This document shows positions 35,020 to 43,750 of a stretch of DNA of 64,000 nt, one piece after another. This DNA comes from Lysobacter changpingensis (lineage in GTDB: Bacteria > Pseudomonadota > Gammaproteobacteria > Xanthomonadales > Xanthomonadaceae), in contig NZ_JADWPE010000001.1 in NCBI RefSeq assembly GCF_017308985.1, forward strand, positions 186,001-250,000, in the 5' to 3' direction. Numbering within the stretch: position 1 is the first letter of the stretch; each line of letters opens with the position of its first letter. A program made the position numbers and the translations under genes. The notes beneath the pieces are model-generated. The model saw only the letters and a list, made by a program, of their open reading frames with translations, searched no databases and was not told the DNA's origin.

Positions 35020-36144
35020 TCAGCCGCCGCGGTATTCGCGCGGGATGCGGTCGTTGAGGCCGACCAGGATCTCGTACGGAATCGTCCCGGCGAGCGCGGC
35101 GACGTCCTCGGCGCCGATCGCCTCGTCGCCCTGCGCACCGATCAGCACGACCTCGTCCTCGTTGAATGCGCTGTCGCCGCCGATGTCGACCATGAACTGG
35201 TCCATGCACACGCGCCCGACGATGGGATAGCGATGCCCGCGGATCAGCACCTCGCCACGCGAGGACAGCGCGCGCGGGAAGCCGTCGCCGTAGCCGATCG
35301 GCACGGTCACCACGCGCGTGTCGTGGTCGCTTCGCCACGTCGCGCCGTAGCTCACCGGATTGCCCGCCTTCACCACCTTGAAGTACACGACCTGCGAACG
35401 CAGCGACATCGCCGGCTTCACGTCGATGGTGCGTTGCGACGCGGGATCGGGCAGCACGCCGTAGAGCACGATGCCGGGCCGCACCAGGTCCAGCCACGTC
35501 TGCGGGAAATGCAGCACGCCGCCGGAATTGGCGAGGTGGCGCACCGGCATCGGCGCACCGAGGCGTTCGATGTGCGCGCAGGCGTCGTGGAAGCGTTCGA
35601 CCTGCTGCAGCGTCATCGGCGAAGCCGGGTCGTCCGAACACGCCAGGTGCGAATAGATGCCCTTCAGCACGCACCACTTCGACGCCACCGCCGCTTCCAC
35701 GAACGGCCGCGACGAATAGCTGTGCACGCCGACGCGTTCCATGCCGGTGTCGATCTTCAGGTGGATCACCGCACGCCGGCCCATCGCCTCGGCCGCGGCT
35801 TCGACCTGGCGCAGCTTGTCCAGCGAGGACACGGTGATCTCCAGGTCGTGCGCGATGAACTGCGACACCTGCGGACCGAAAATGCCGCCCAGCACCAGCA
35901 CCGGCGCGGTCACGCCGGCACGGCGCAGCGCGATGCCCTCCTCCACGAACGCCACGCCCAGCTGATCCACGCCCTGCGCCTGCAGGTGCAGCGCGACCGG
36001 CACCAGCCCGTGGCCGTACGCGTTCGCCTTGACGATGCCCATGACGGGCACGCCCACGTGCGCGCGGATCGCACGCAGGTTGTGGGACAGATGGTCGAGA
36101 TCGACCGTGATGCGAGTCGGACGCTCGCTGACGGCGGGAGGCAT
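35020..36144 (-). CDS. alr: Alanine racemase
   Basis: PLP enzyme making D-alanine for peptidoglycan. From the ATG at 36144 it has 374 residues, near the family norm of about 360. The PLP lysine is Lys39 in GIVKANAYGHG. The second catalytic tyrosine is in NPVSYGATWRSD (near 268), and VGRVCMDQFMVD is the usual C-domain motif. An ATG at 36195 would add 17 residues; neither start has a clear ribosome site, so I chose the one giving RITVDLDHL near the start, as in relatives. Confidence 0.93.
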   Translation of the reverse strand: MPPAVSERPTRITVDLDHLSHNLRAIRAHVGVPVMGIVKANAYGHGLVPVALHLQAQGVDQLGVAFVEEGIALRRAGVTAPVLVLGGIFGPQVSQFIAHDLEITVSSLDKLRQVEAAAEAMGRRAVIHLKIDTGMERVGVHSYSSRPFVEAAVASKWCVLKGIYSHLACSDDPASPMTLQQVERFHDACAHIERLGAPMPVRHLANSGGVLHFPQTWLDLVRPGIVLYGVLPDPASQRTIDVKPAMSLRSQVVYFKVVKAGNPVSYGATWRSDHDTRVVTVPIGYGDGFPRALSSRGEVLIRGHRYPIVGRVCMDQFMVDIGGDSAFNEDEVVLIGAQGDEAIGAEDVAALAGTIPYEILVGLNDRIPREYRGG

Positions 36145-36422
36145 GCCAGGCGTGGGGTGCACTGCGTGTCCGGTGCGGAGGGCTCGAACGCGCATTCTAG
36201 CGAGCGGTGGGGTTGGTCGATGGGTGAGGCTGGCCCCGCTCACTTCCGCGACCGGCGGGACAGAGTCGAGAGGGGTTGGGGTCAGGAGTTGGGACGTGCG
36301 GTGCAACCGCATTCAGTGCACAGCTGTTCCGCGCTGTGGGCTTCACCCCTCCCCAACCCTCCCCTGCTTGCAGCGGGAGGTTGGGAGGTGCGAGTCGCGC
36401 GAGCGCCGGGATTCGAAGCGGC

Positions 36423-36755
36423 TCAATCGCAGCGCCGCTCGATCACCGTCTCCGTCTTGTTCTGCTGGTTTTCCTGGATTTTCCGGCCGGCGAACGCGCC
36501 GCCGACCGCGCCGGCCGCGGTCGCGAGCTTCTTGCCGCTGCCGCCGCCGACCTGGTTGCCGAGCAGCCCGCCGACCACGCCGCCGGCGACGGTGCCGGTG
36601 ATCTTGTGTTCGTCCTTCACTTCCTTGGGCTTCTGCACTTCGACGTCGTAGCAGCGCTTGCCCTGGGTGGAGGAACCGCTCGACTGCGCCATCGCCGGGC
36701 CGGCGAGCGCGCACATGGCGATCGAGGCGATGAGGATGTCGGGGATGCGGCGCAT
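36423..36755 (-). CDS. Glycine-zipper 2TM domain protein, exported
   Basis: 110 residues. Signal peptide ending ALAGPAMA (cleaved near residue 23), a short charged segment with CYDVEVQKPKEVKDEHK, then a glycine zipper (GTVAGGVVGGLLGNQVGGGSGKK, split into two short helices about 53-92) and the tail VIERRCD. The cysteines at about 35 and 109 could form a disulfide. AGGAG lies 6 bases before the ATG at 36755. Similar in design to the lipoprotein at 3.9 kb but without a lipobox. Confidence 0.8.
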   Translation of the reverse strand: MRRIPDILIASIAMCALAGPAMAQSSGSSTQGKRCYDVEVQKPKEVKDEHKITGTVAGGVVGGLLGNQVGGGSGKKLATAAGAVGGAFAGRKIQENQQNKTETVIERRCD

Positions 36756-36801
36756 GACTGCACTCCTTTGGCGGGTTCGATTCACGCTGCGCCGGACCTC
36801 G

Positions 36802-37074
36802 TTAGGAACGCGTCAATCCACGCCCTTTCCGCGCCCTGCGCGTTCGCCGCGCTTCATCTTCGTCCAGGTGCCGGTAGTCGAATCCGGCGTTGCGGATGTG
36901 CTCCGCGAAGTACTGTCCATGCGAGTCCGCGCCCATGAGCCCCACGTACAGGTAGCGCGGCACGTCGAAGTACAGGTAGATCCCGCCGCTGGTGAACTCG
37001 ATCTCGAGCACGCGCCCCGCCTCGTCGTAGCCGACGCCCGCAATGGCTTCCGATTCCACGTGCTCGCGTTCCAT
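36802..37074 (-). CDS. KTSC domain protein
   Basis: 90 residues matching the small KTSC family: SEAIAGVGYDEAGRVLEIEF then SGGIYLYFDVPRYLYVGLMG and a HIRNAGFDYRHL end. The basic tail is RRTRRARKGRG. KTSC domains are often fused to RNA/tRNA-modifying enzymes such as lysyl-tRNA synthetase-like proteins, or stand alone as here. The function is unknown. It lies 46 bases upstream of the glycine-zipper gene on the same strand and 53 bases from the dnaB stop. Confidence 0.82.
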   Translation of the reverse strand: MEREHVESEAIAGVGYDEAGRVLEIEFTSGGIYLYFDVPRYLYVGLMGADSHGQYFAEHIRNAGFDYRHLDEDEARRTRRARKGRGLTRS

Positions 37075-37127
37075 CGGCAGCGGACTCTAGCGCTGCCGCC
37101 GTTACTCCGCCGTCGAGGCGCGGACGC

Positions 37128-38540
37128 CTATTCGAAGCTTCCCACCGAATCGTGCGACAGGTTGTCGAAACGGGTGTACTCGCCGAAGAACTTGAGCTTC
37201 ACCGAGCCGGTCGGGCCCGAACGCTGCTTGCCGATGATGACTTCGGCCAGTCCCTTGTCCGGCGAGTTCTCCTTGTTGTAGTAGTCGTCTCGATAGATGA
37301 AGACGATCATGTCCGCGTCCTGCTCGATGGCGCCGGATTCGCGAAGGTCGGCCATCACCGGTCGCTTGTCGGTTCGCGTTTCCAGCGAGCGGTTGAGCTG
37401 CGACAGCGCGATCACCGGCACCTGCAGTTCCTTCGCCAGGCCCTTGAGCGAACGCGAGATCTCGGAGATTTCCGTCGCGCGGTTCTCGCTGTTGCCGGGG
37501 ACCGACATCAGCTGCAGGTAGTCGATGACGATCAGGCCCAGGCCGTGTTCGCGCTTGAGGCGGCGTGCCTTCGCGGACAGCTTCACCGGCGACAGGCCGG
37601 GCTCGTCGTCGATGAAGATCTTCACCTCGCGCAACTGGCGGATCGCGCTGGTGACGCGGCTCCAGTCCTCGTCTTCCAGCTGACCGGTACGCAGGCGCTG
37701 CGCGTTGACGCGGCCGACCGAGGAAATCAGTCGCATCGCCAGCTGGCTGGCCGACATTTCCATCGAGAACACCGCCACCGGCAGCTTGCTGCGGAAGGCG
37801 GCGTATTCGGCCATGTTCAGCGCGAGCGTGGTCTTGCCCATCGCCGGACGCGCGGCCAGGATGATCAGGTCGGTCTTCTGCAGACCGGCCGTCATCATGT
37901 CGAATTCGGTGTAGCCGGTCGGCAGGCCGGTGACGCCGCCGCCGTTCTGGTAACGCGTCTGCAGCGTGTCGAACGCTTCCGACAACGCCTTGGTGACCGG
38001 CGTGAAGTCGGTCTTGCCGGAGGTGTTGGCCTGGGCGATCGCCAGTACCTGGCGCTCGGCTTCTTCCAGGATCTCGGCCGAATCGCGCCCGTCCGGCTGG
38101 AAACCGTCGTTGACGATCGTGGTGCCCACGTCGATCAGCTGCCGCAGGATCGCCTTGTCGCGGACGATCTCGGCGTAGGCGGTGATGTTCGCCGCCGACG
38201 GCGTGTTGGTGGCCAGTTCGATCAGGTAGGCGCCGCCGGCGACTTCCTCGCTCAGGCCCTGCGATTCGAACCATTCGCCGAGGGTGACCGCGTCGAACGG
38301 CCGGTTCTTCTCGGCCAGCTCGCGGATCGCCCGGTAGATCAGCTGGTGATCGCGGCGGTAGAAGTCGCTGTCGGTGAGCTGGTCGGCGATGCGGTCCCAG
38401 GAATCGGGCGCCAGCATGAGGCCGCCGAGCACCGCCTGCTCCGCCTCGATCGACTGGGGCGGCACGCGCAGCTGGTCGATGCGCTGTTCGTTGCGCGTCT
38501 CGAACCGCTTCTCCCTGCGGAAACCAGGTCGTGCGCTCAT
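37128..38540 (-). CDS. dnaB: Replicative DNA helicase DnaB
   Basis: Hexameric helicase that unwinds DNA at the replication fork. From the ATG at 38540 (GAGGG 3 bases upstream) it has 470 residues, nearly equal to E. coli DnaB. The N-terminal primase-interaction domain begins VPPQSIEAEQAVLGGLML. The RecA-like domain has Walker A ARPAMGKTTLALN with Lys236, and Walker B VIDYLQLMS. The ESGAIEQDADMIVFIYR motif follows. Upstream in-frame residues (to 38681) are not like the family. Confidence 0.96.
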   Translation of the reverse strand: MSARPGFRREKRFETRNEQRIDQLRVPPQSIEAEQAVLGGLMLAPDSWDRIADQLTDSDFYRRDHQLIYRAIRELAEKNRPFDAVTLGEWFESQGLSEEVAGGAYLIELATNTPSAANITAYAEIVRDKAILRQLIDVGTTIVNDGFQPDGRDSAEILEEAERQVLAIAQANTSGKTDFTPVTKALSEAFDTLQTRYQNGGGVTGLPTGYTEFDMMTAGLQKTDLIILAARPAMGKTTLALNMAEYAAFRSKLPVAVFSMEMSASQLAMRLISSVGRVNAQRLRTGQLEDEDWSRVTSAIRQLREVKIFIDDEPGLSPVKLSAKARRLKREHGLGLIVIDYLQLMSVPGNSENRATEISEISRSLKGLAKELQVPVIALSQLNRSLETRTDKRPVMADLRESGAIEQDADMIVFIYRDDYYNKENSPDKGLAEVIIGKQRSGPTGSVKLKFFGEYTRFDNLSHDSVGSFE

Positions 38541-38757
38541 GCCCTCAGTCACCCTTTCCCTGCACCGTCGTGGCGGCGCGTGTCGTTGTCGCGGGTCGGG
38601 CATCGTAGACGCGGAATGCCCCGGGGCGTTGCAGATAAGTCTGTGGATATCGCGTGGATACTCATGTCGGCATGGGGCCACGCCACCGTCGCACTGGCTG
38701 CGACACCCCGTCCCGCGATGGACGGTCGAACGCCAGCCGGTGAGCCCTGCGTCGGAC

Positions 38758-39060
38758 TCAACCGGCGATGCCGGCGCGGGCGCGCATCCCCGGCGAGATG
38801 ACCGACAGCAGCTCGTCCAGCGCTTCGTCGCGCCAGCGGCCCACGCGGCGCGGCTGCAGGGCGCCGGCGATGTGCTGGTCGATCAGGCGCGCGATGATCG
38901 GGAACACGGTGTCGCCATCGGCCTCGCAGGCTTCGCGCAGGCTGGCGGCGATCAGGTCGGCGAAGGAGAGCGGCGCCGACGGCAGCGAGCAGGCGGTCAG
39001 CGAATGCAGGGTCAGCTCGAGCGACGGGTCGAGCGCGGGAAGGTCGAGGCGCTGGTCCAT
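38758..39060 (-). CDS. Conserved small protein of unknown function
   Basis: 100 residues, soluble, mostly helical: LTLHSLTACSLPSAPLSFAD then LIAASLREACEADGDTVFP, IIARLIDQHIAGALQPRRVG and RWRDEALDELLSVISPG. No known motif is visible. It lies alone between dnaB and the rplI operon on the same strand, with 217 and 261 base flanks. Codon usage is like the neighbours, so it is likely real; I do not recognise the family. Confidence 0.6.
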   Translation of the reverse strand: MDQRLDLPALDPSLELTLHSLTACSLPSAPLSFADLIAASLREACEADGDTVFPIIARLIDQHIAGALQPRRVGRWRDEALDELLSVISPGMRARAGIAG

Positions 39061-39198
39061 GGCGGCGGCGGTATCGGATTAAGTGTCGCGACTTTGTCAC
39101 GCACCATTCCGGCGCCCTATCGGAAAAATCCGAAAAGGTTTGCCGGTCCTCTGACATGGGATTGGCGCAACGCCTGCGTCCGGCGCGCCGTCCGGGGT

Positions 39199-39230
39199 CC
39201 CCGGGTGCGCTTCGCTTACCCGGGCTACAT
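39199..39230. repeat. Single GTAG-type REP
   Basis: CCCGGGTGCGCTTCGCTTAC followed by CCGGGCTAC is one arm of the element found as pairs at 21.2, 58.4 and 61.6 kb. No inverted partner is beside it. Confidence 0.85.
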
Positions 39231-39263
39231 AGGCTGACGGGTCGAGTGCCTTCGACTGACTCG

Positions 39264-39296
39264 CGCAAAAAGAAAGGGCGCCCGGAGGCGCCCTTG
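39264..39296 (-). terminator. Rho-independent terminator of the rpsF-rpsR-rplI operon
   Basis: AAGGGCGCC (39274-39282) and GGCGCCCTT (39287-39295) form a 9-bp stem; on the minus strand the stem is followed by TCTTTTTG. Confidence 0.88.
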
Positions 39297-39321
39297 CTTC
39301 AAGCTCGTGCGGTAACCGCGA

Positions 39322-39774
39322 TCAGGCGACTTCGCCGACCACGATGACCTTGACGGTGGCTTCGATGTCGGCGTGCAGGTGCACGACGATCTCGTACTCG
39401 CCGGTGCGACGCAGCGGGCCTTCGCCCAGCACGACTTCCGACTTCTCGACCTTGTGGCCGTGCTTGGTCAGCGCATCGGCGATGTCGCGCGGCGTGATCG
39501 AGCCGTACAGCTTGCCTTCGGTCGACGCGTTCGCGGTGATGGTCACCTCGACGCCGTCCAGCGCGGCCTTGCGGCCTTCGGCGCCTTCCAGCGCGGCCTT
39601 GGCCTTGGCTTCGTACTCGGCGCGGCGGGCCTCGAACTCGGCCAGGTTGGCCTCGGTCGCCGGCGCGGCCTTGCCGTACGGGATCAGGTAGTTGCGGCCG
39701 AAGCCCGGCTTGACGTTGACCTTGTCGCCGAGCTTGCCGAGGTTCTGCACGTTCTGCAGGAGGATCAGTTGCAT
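39322..39774 (-). CDS. rplI: 50S ribosomal protein L9
   Basis: 150 residues. The N-terminal RNA-binding domain begins [19 protein letters not shown] and contains the signature [13 protein letters not shown]. The long connecting helix is [20 protein letters not shown], and the C-terminal domain contains [13 protein letters not shown]. Last gene of the rpsF-rpsR-rplI unit, after a 154-base gap with a hairpin. Confidence 0.97.
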   Translation of the reverse strand: MQLILLQNVQNLGKLGDKVNVKPGFGRNYLIPYGKAAPATEANLAEFEARRAEYEAKAKAALEGAEGRKAALDGVEVTITANASTEGKLYGSITPRDIADALTKHGHKVEKSEVVLGEGPLRRTGEYEIVVHLHADIEATVKVIVVGEVA

Positions 39775-39883
39775 GGTGTTGCTCCGTATTCGTTAGCGAG
39801 CCGGGGGCCCGCAGCGGTGGCTGTCCGAATGACGTCTCTCAGGCGCTCATTGCAAAGCGCCAAATCGAAGTCCGGTTTTCGTG

Positions 39884-39913
39884 AGGAGTCCGCACATGGA
39901 CGTGCGGGCTCCT
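39884..39913 (-). other. Intercistronic hairpin between rpsR and rplI
   Basis: AGGAGTCCGCAC (39884-39895) pairs with GTGCGGGCTCCT (39902-39913) with one G-T pair and a 6-base loop, 16 bases past the rpsR stop. No T-run follows on the minus strand, so it may set RNA processing or partial readthrough. Confidence 0.5.
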
Positions 39914-39928
39914 GCGGAGGGATCCGCG

Positions 39929-40159
39929 TTACGCGTTGTGGTTGTCGGTGTACGGAATCAGGGCCAGGTAACGGGCGCGCTTGACGGCCGTGGCCAGCTG
40001 GCGCTGGTACTTCGACTTGGTACCGGTCACGCGGCTCGGCACGATCTTGCCGGTCTCGGTGAGGTACTGGCGCAGGGTGTTGAGATCCTTGTAGTCGATC
40101 TCCTTCACACCCTCGGCGGTGAACTTGCAGAACTTGCGGCGACGGAAGAACTTGGACAT
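39929..40159 (-). CDS. rpsR: 30S ribosomal protein S18
   Basis: 76 residues, with the S18 signature [20 protein letters not shown] and the basic end [20 protein letters not shown]. Binds next to S6 on 16S rRNA. The start is 23 bases after the rpsF stop. Confidence 0.97.
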   Translation of the reverse strand: MSKFFRRRKFCKFTAEGVKEIDYKDLNTLRQYLTETGKIVPSRVTGTKSKYQRQLATAVKRARYLALIPYTDNHNA

Positions 40160-40182
40160 GAGTGTGCGCTCCTAGGGCGGGA

Positions 40183-40605
40183 TCAGGCGGCTTCGGCGTT
40201 GTCGTCCGAGGACTCGTCGGTCGAACCGACGCCTTCCTCGTCACGGCGGCGACGCTCGCCACGCTCGGGCTTGTCGCCCTTCTCGTCCTTGTACTTCATG
40301 ATCAGCGACTGCTCGGTGTCCGGGCCGTCGCGCTTGATCACCAGGTGGCGCAGGACGGCGTCGTTGAAACGGAAACCGTCGACCAGCTCGTTCAGGACGT
40401 TCTGGGTGCACTCGATGTTGAGCAGGACGTAGTGGGCCTTGACCAGGTTCTCGATCGGGTAGGCCAGCTGACGGCGGCCCCAGTCCTCGAGACGGTGGAT
40501 CTTGCCTTCGCCGCCTTCGATCAGGCCCTTGTAGCGCTCGATCATGGCCGGCACCTGCTCGCTCTGGTCCGGATGGACCAGGAACACGACTTCGTAATGA
40601 CGCAT
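40183..40605 (-). CDS. rpsF: 30S ribosomal protein S6
   Basis: 140 residues, beginning [19 protein letters not shown]. The core ends near residue 100; the remainder is a charged, then acidic tail ([20 protein letters not shown]), the region that RimK extends with glutamates in E. coli. AAGGA precedes the ATG by 7 bases. First gene of the operon. Confidence 0.97.
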   Translation of the reverse strand: MRHYEVVFLVHPDQSEQVPAMIERYKGLIEGGEGKIHRLEDWGRRQLAYPIENLVKAHYVLLNIECTQNVLNELVDGFRFNDAVLRHLVIKRDGPDTEQSLIMKYKDEKGDKPERGERRRRDEEGVGSTDESSDDNAEAA

Positions 40606-40753
40606 GTGTGATTCCTTGTGGATGATGGGCGCGGGCTTCGCCGCGTCCGGATCAGCCCCCCGACGTCCCGGAATGGACGCGGTGGAGCAAGGTCTCCCGC
40701 CGGCCGGAGCCGTGGGAGCCAGAAATTATGGCCGATTCAATGGGTTGAAACAA
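40606..40753 (-). promoter_or_regulatory. rpsF: rpsF promoter and long leader
   Basis: On the minus strand TTGTTT (40748-40753) and CATAAT (40725-40730) are spaced exactly 17 bases, a good sigma-70 promoter. The leader of about 110 bases contains GCGTCC and GGACGC, which can close a stem around a CCGGGACG/CGTCGG region. Many bacteria carry an S6:S18-binding leader with a CCG bulge here; whether this one fits has to be tested with the covariance model. Confidence 0.6.
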
Positions 40754-40791
40754 CCTGGCGTGGGCACTCGGGCCCCTGCCCGCCGCGCGGT

Positions 40792-42609
40792 TCAGCTTCT
40801 CGCCGGCCCCGCCGCCCGCCGGCTCTCGATCCAGGCGTCGATATGCGCCTCCAGCGCCTCCAGCGGCACCGAGCCGGTCGCCAGCACGGCGTCGTTGAAC
40901 TCGCGCAGGTCGAAGTCCGGGCCGAGCTGCCTGGCCGCCTTCTCACGCAGCTCGGAGATCTTCAGCTGGCCGATCTTGTACGCCAGCGCCTGGCCGGGCC
41001 AGCCGATGTAGCGGTCGATCTCGTTGACCACGTCCTGGCGGGTCTTGGGCGAGTTGTCCATGAAGAAGGCGATGGCCTTGTCGCGGCTCCAGCCCTTGCT
41101 GTGCATGCCGGTGTCCACGACCAGGCGCACCGCACGCCACATGTCGTACGCCAGTTGGCCCATGCGGTCGTACGGGTCGTCGTACAGGCCCATGTCGTAG
41201 CCCAGGCGTTCGGCGTACAGGCCCCAGCCCTCGCCGTAGGCGACGAAGTAACCCACGCGGCGGAACATCGGCACGTCCGGCAGTTCCATGCCGCGCGCGA
41301 ACTGGAAGTGGTGCCCCGGTACCGCCTCGTGCAGCGAGAGCGCCATCATCTCCCACTTCGGTCGCACGTCCGGCTTGTACAGGTTCACGTAGTAGAAGCC
41401 CGCGCGCGTGCCGTCCACGGCGCCGGGCTGGTAGTACGCGGTGGTGGTGTCGGGCGCGATGTTGTCCGGGATCGGCCGCACGCCGTACGGCAGGCGCGGG
41501 ATGGTCTTGGAGATCTTCACCAGCTCCGGATCGATGCGCTTGGCGATCGCCTGGTAGGCGGTGAACAGTTCCTGCGGCGTCCTGTAGAAGAACTTCGGAT
41601 CGGTGCGCAGGTGTTCGAAGAACTCCGCCAGCGTGCCCTTGAACCCCACCTCCGCCTTCACCTTCTCCATCTCGGCGCGGATGCGCGCGACTTCCTTCAG
41701 GCCGATCTGGTGGATCTGGTCGGCCGACAGGTCCGTGGTGGTGAAGTAGCGCGCCACGAAGTCGTAGTACGCCTTGCCATCGGGCAGATCGGTCGCGGCG
41801 ATCGAGGTGCGCGTCTTCGGCAGGTAGTCGTTCTTGAAGAACGTCGCGAACTCGCGATACGCCGGCACGATGGTCTGCGCGATGACCCGCTTCGCCTCGG
41901 CCTGCAAGGCGGCGCGATCGGCCTCGCCGATGGCGTCCGGGAATTTCGTGAACGGCTTGTAGAACGGGCTCTTCGCGGGATCGTCCACCAGTTGCGCCTG
42001 GATCTGCGCCGGCACGCGCTCCATCAGCACGCGCGGCGGCGTGTTGCCGGTGGCGGCGCCTTCGCGCAGCAGCGCCTGGTTTTGTCCGATCAGCGCCGGC
42101 AGCGCGCGCATGCGCGCCAGCCAGTCGCGGTAATCCTTCACCGTGGCGAACGGCAGCACCTCGGCGATGCCGTCGGCGGTCTGCACGCCGCCGCTGAGGC
42201 CGATCGGCTGCAGGTATTCGCGGTACTTCTGGCGCTCGACGGCCTTTTCCATCTCCCACGCGAAGACGTCGTAACTGAGGCGGTCCGCTTCGCCCAGCGC
42301 ATTGCGGTCGATGGCCTTCAGCCGCGCCAGTGCCTGGCGGTCGCCGTCCAGGCGACGCTCGATCGCGGCCATGCCCAGGTCGTTCCAGGCATCGTTGTAG
42401 CGCTTGTCGCCGCGCCAGCTCGCCTCCTCGGGGTTCTCGCGCATGTCGCGCTCCCACTCGTCGGCGAACAGCGCGTGCAGCGCCGTTGCGGCGGGATTGT
42501 CGGCGGTGACGGTCGCGGTGGCGCGCGTCGTGGACGGCGCCTGCGCGAAGGCGGCCGGCGCGGACAGGCAGGCGGCGACGGCCGCGGCAAGCAGTGCGTG
42601 TCGAAGCAT
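40792..42609 (-). CDS. DUF885 family exported protein, putative metallopeptidase
   Basis: 605 residues from the ATG at 42609; GGGGGA is 6-7 bases before it and directly abuts an alternative ATG at 42615. Signal peptide ends PAAFAQ (residue about 23). The body is the DUF885 family, mostly helical, with the zinc-like motif HEAVPGHH at 427-434 and a downstream YGEGWGLYAERLG segment that may supply the third ligand. This resembles gluzincin metallopeptidases, though activity is little studied. Expected in the periplasm. Confidence 0.85.
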   Translation of the reverse strand: MLRHALLAAAVAACLSAPAAFAQAPSTTRATATVTADNPAATALHALFADEWERDMRENPEEASWRGDKRYNDAWNDLGMAAIERRLDGDRQALARLKAIDRNALGEADRLSYDVFAWEMEKAVERQKYREYLQPIGLSGGVQTADGIAEVLPFATVKDYRDWLARMRALPALIGQNQALLREGAATGNTPPRVLMERVPAQIQAQLVDDPAKSPFYKPFTKFPDAIGEADRAALQAEAKRVIAQTIVPAYREFATFFKNDYLPKTRTSIAATDLPDGKAYYDFVARYFTTTDLSADQIHQIGLKEVARIRAEMEKVKAEVGFKGTLAEFFEHLRTDPKFFYRTPQELFTAYQAIAKRIDPELVKISKTIPRLPYGVRPIPDNIAPDTTTAYYQPGAVDGTRAGFYYVNLYKPDVRPKWEMMALSLHEAVPGHHFQFARGMELPDVPMFRRVGYFVAYGEGWGLYAERLGYDMGLYDDPYDRMGQLAYDMWRAVRLVVDTGMHSKGWSRDKAIAFFMDNSPKTRQDVVNEIDRYIGWPGQALAYKIGQLKISELREKAARQLGPDFDLREFNDAVLATGSVPLEALEAHIDAWIESRRAAGPARS

Positions 42610-42757
42610 GGGCATTCCCCCGGAAGATCGTGGGCCGAGTCTAGCCGCCCTCGCCTGTCGCCGGCTTGATCGGGACTGCCGGATCGCAGCGGCCGAACCG
42701 CGCCTTCACGACGCCCCGGCTAGCGTGCGGCGAAGCCCACCGAGGACGGCATCGCGC

Positions 42758-43669
42758 GTGAAGATCGCCACGTTCAACATCAACGGCGTCAACACGCGCC
42801 TGCCGGCGCTGCTCGAATGGCTGCGCCGGGAACAGCCCGACGTCGCCTGCCTGCAGGAGCTGAAGGCGCCCGAGGACGCCTTCCCCGCGCAGGCCGTCAT
42901 GGAGGCCGGCTACGGCGCGATCTGGCACGGGCAGAAATCCTGGAACGGCGTGGCGATCCTCGCGCGCGACGCCGAGCCGGTGGAAATCGGCCGCGGCCTG
43001 CCGGGCGATCCCGACTACGTGCAGAGCCGCTACATCGAAGCGGCCGTCGGCGGCATTGTGGTGATCTGCCTGTACCTGCCCAACGGCAATCCGCAGCCGG
43101 GACCGAAGTTCGATTACAAGCTCGCGTGGATGGAGCGCCTGCACCAGCGCGCGCAGCACTGGGTCGACAGCGGCCAGCCGGTGGTGATGGCCGGCGACTA
43201 CAACGTCGTGCCCACCGACGAGGACATCTACAACCCGAAATCCTGGCGCAAGGACGCGCTGCTGCAGCCGGAAAGCCGCGAACGCTACCAGCGCCTGCTC
43301 GACCAGGGCTGGCTGGACGCGGTCCGGCACGTGTTCGGCGAGGAACGCGTGTACACGTTCTGGGACTACTTCCGCCAGCACTGGGAGCGCGACGCCGGAT
43401 TGCGCATCGACCACCTCCTGCTGAATGCCGCGCTCGCCCCGCGCCTGCGCGCGGCCGGCGTGGACCGCTGGGTGCGCGGCCAGACCAAGCCGAGCGACCA
43501 TGCGCCGACGTGGATCGAACTCGCGCCGGCGAAGGCCCGACGTCCGGCGGCGAAGAAGACGGCAGTGAAGAAGACCACCGCCCGGAAGACCGCGGCGAAG
43601 AAAGCCGCGAAGAAGGCCGCATCGACCACCGACGCGCCGAAGAAGCGGACGCGACGCACGACACAATGA
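42758..43669 (+). CDS. xthA: Exodeoxyribonuclease III with histone-H1-like tail
   Basis: AP endonuclease / 3'-5' exonuclease of base-excision repair. From a GTG at 42758 it has 303 residues. The catalytic core (1-258) has the family motifs NINGVNTR, CLQELKAPE, GDYNVVPTDEDI, RIDHLLLN and SDHAPTWIEL. A 45-residue tail follows (259-303), with 18 Lys or Arg and many Ala-Lys-Lys repeats, like bacterial H1 proteins. E. coli XthA ends near residue 268 without such a tail. It probably adds non-specific DNA binding. Monocistronic. Confidence 0.94.
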   Translation: MKIATFNINGVNTRLPALLEWLRREQPDVACLQELKAPEDAFPAQAVMEAGYGAIWHGQKSWNGVAILARDAEPVEIGRGLPGDPDYVQSRYIEAAVGGIVVICLYLPNGNPQPGPKFDYKLAWMERLHQRAQHWVDSGQPVVMAGDYNVVPTDEDIYNPKSWRKDALLQPESRERYQRLLDQGWLDAVRHVFGEERVYTFWDYFRQHWERDAGLRIDHLLLNAALAPRLRAAGVDRWVRGQTKPSDHAPTWIELAPAKARRPAAKKTAVKKTTARKTAAKKAAKKAASTTDAPKKRTRRTTQ

Positions 43670-43750
43670 AACGAAGCGATCACGACCCGTTGCCGTCGCG
43701 CTAACCGCCGTCTTCGCAGCATGCCCGCATCCACTACGACAGGAGCGGGC

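Noticed and set aside
35061-36651. Plus-strand open frames across alr and the glycine-zipper gene
   Set aside because: Arg/His-rich shadow translation of alanine racemase on the other strand, with no recognisable domain.
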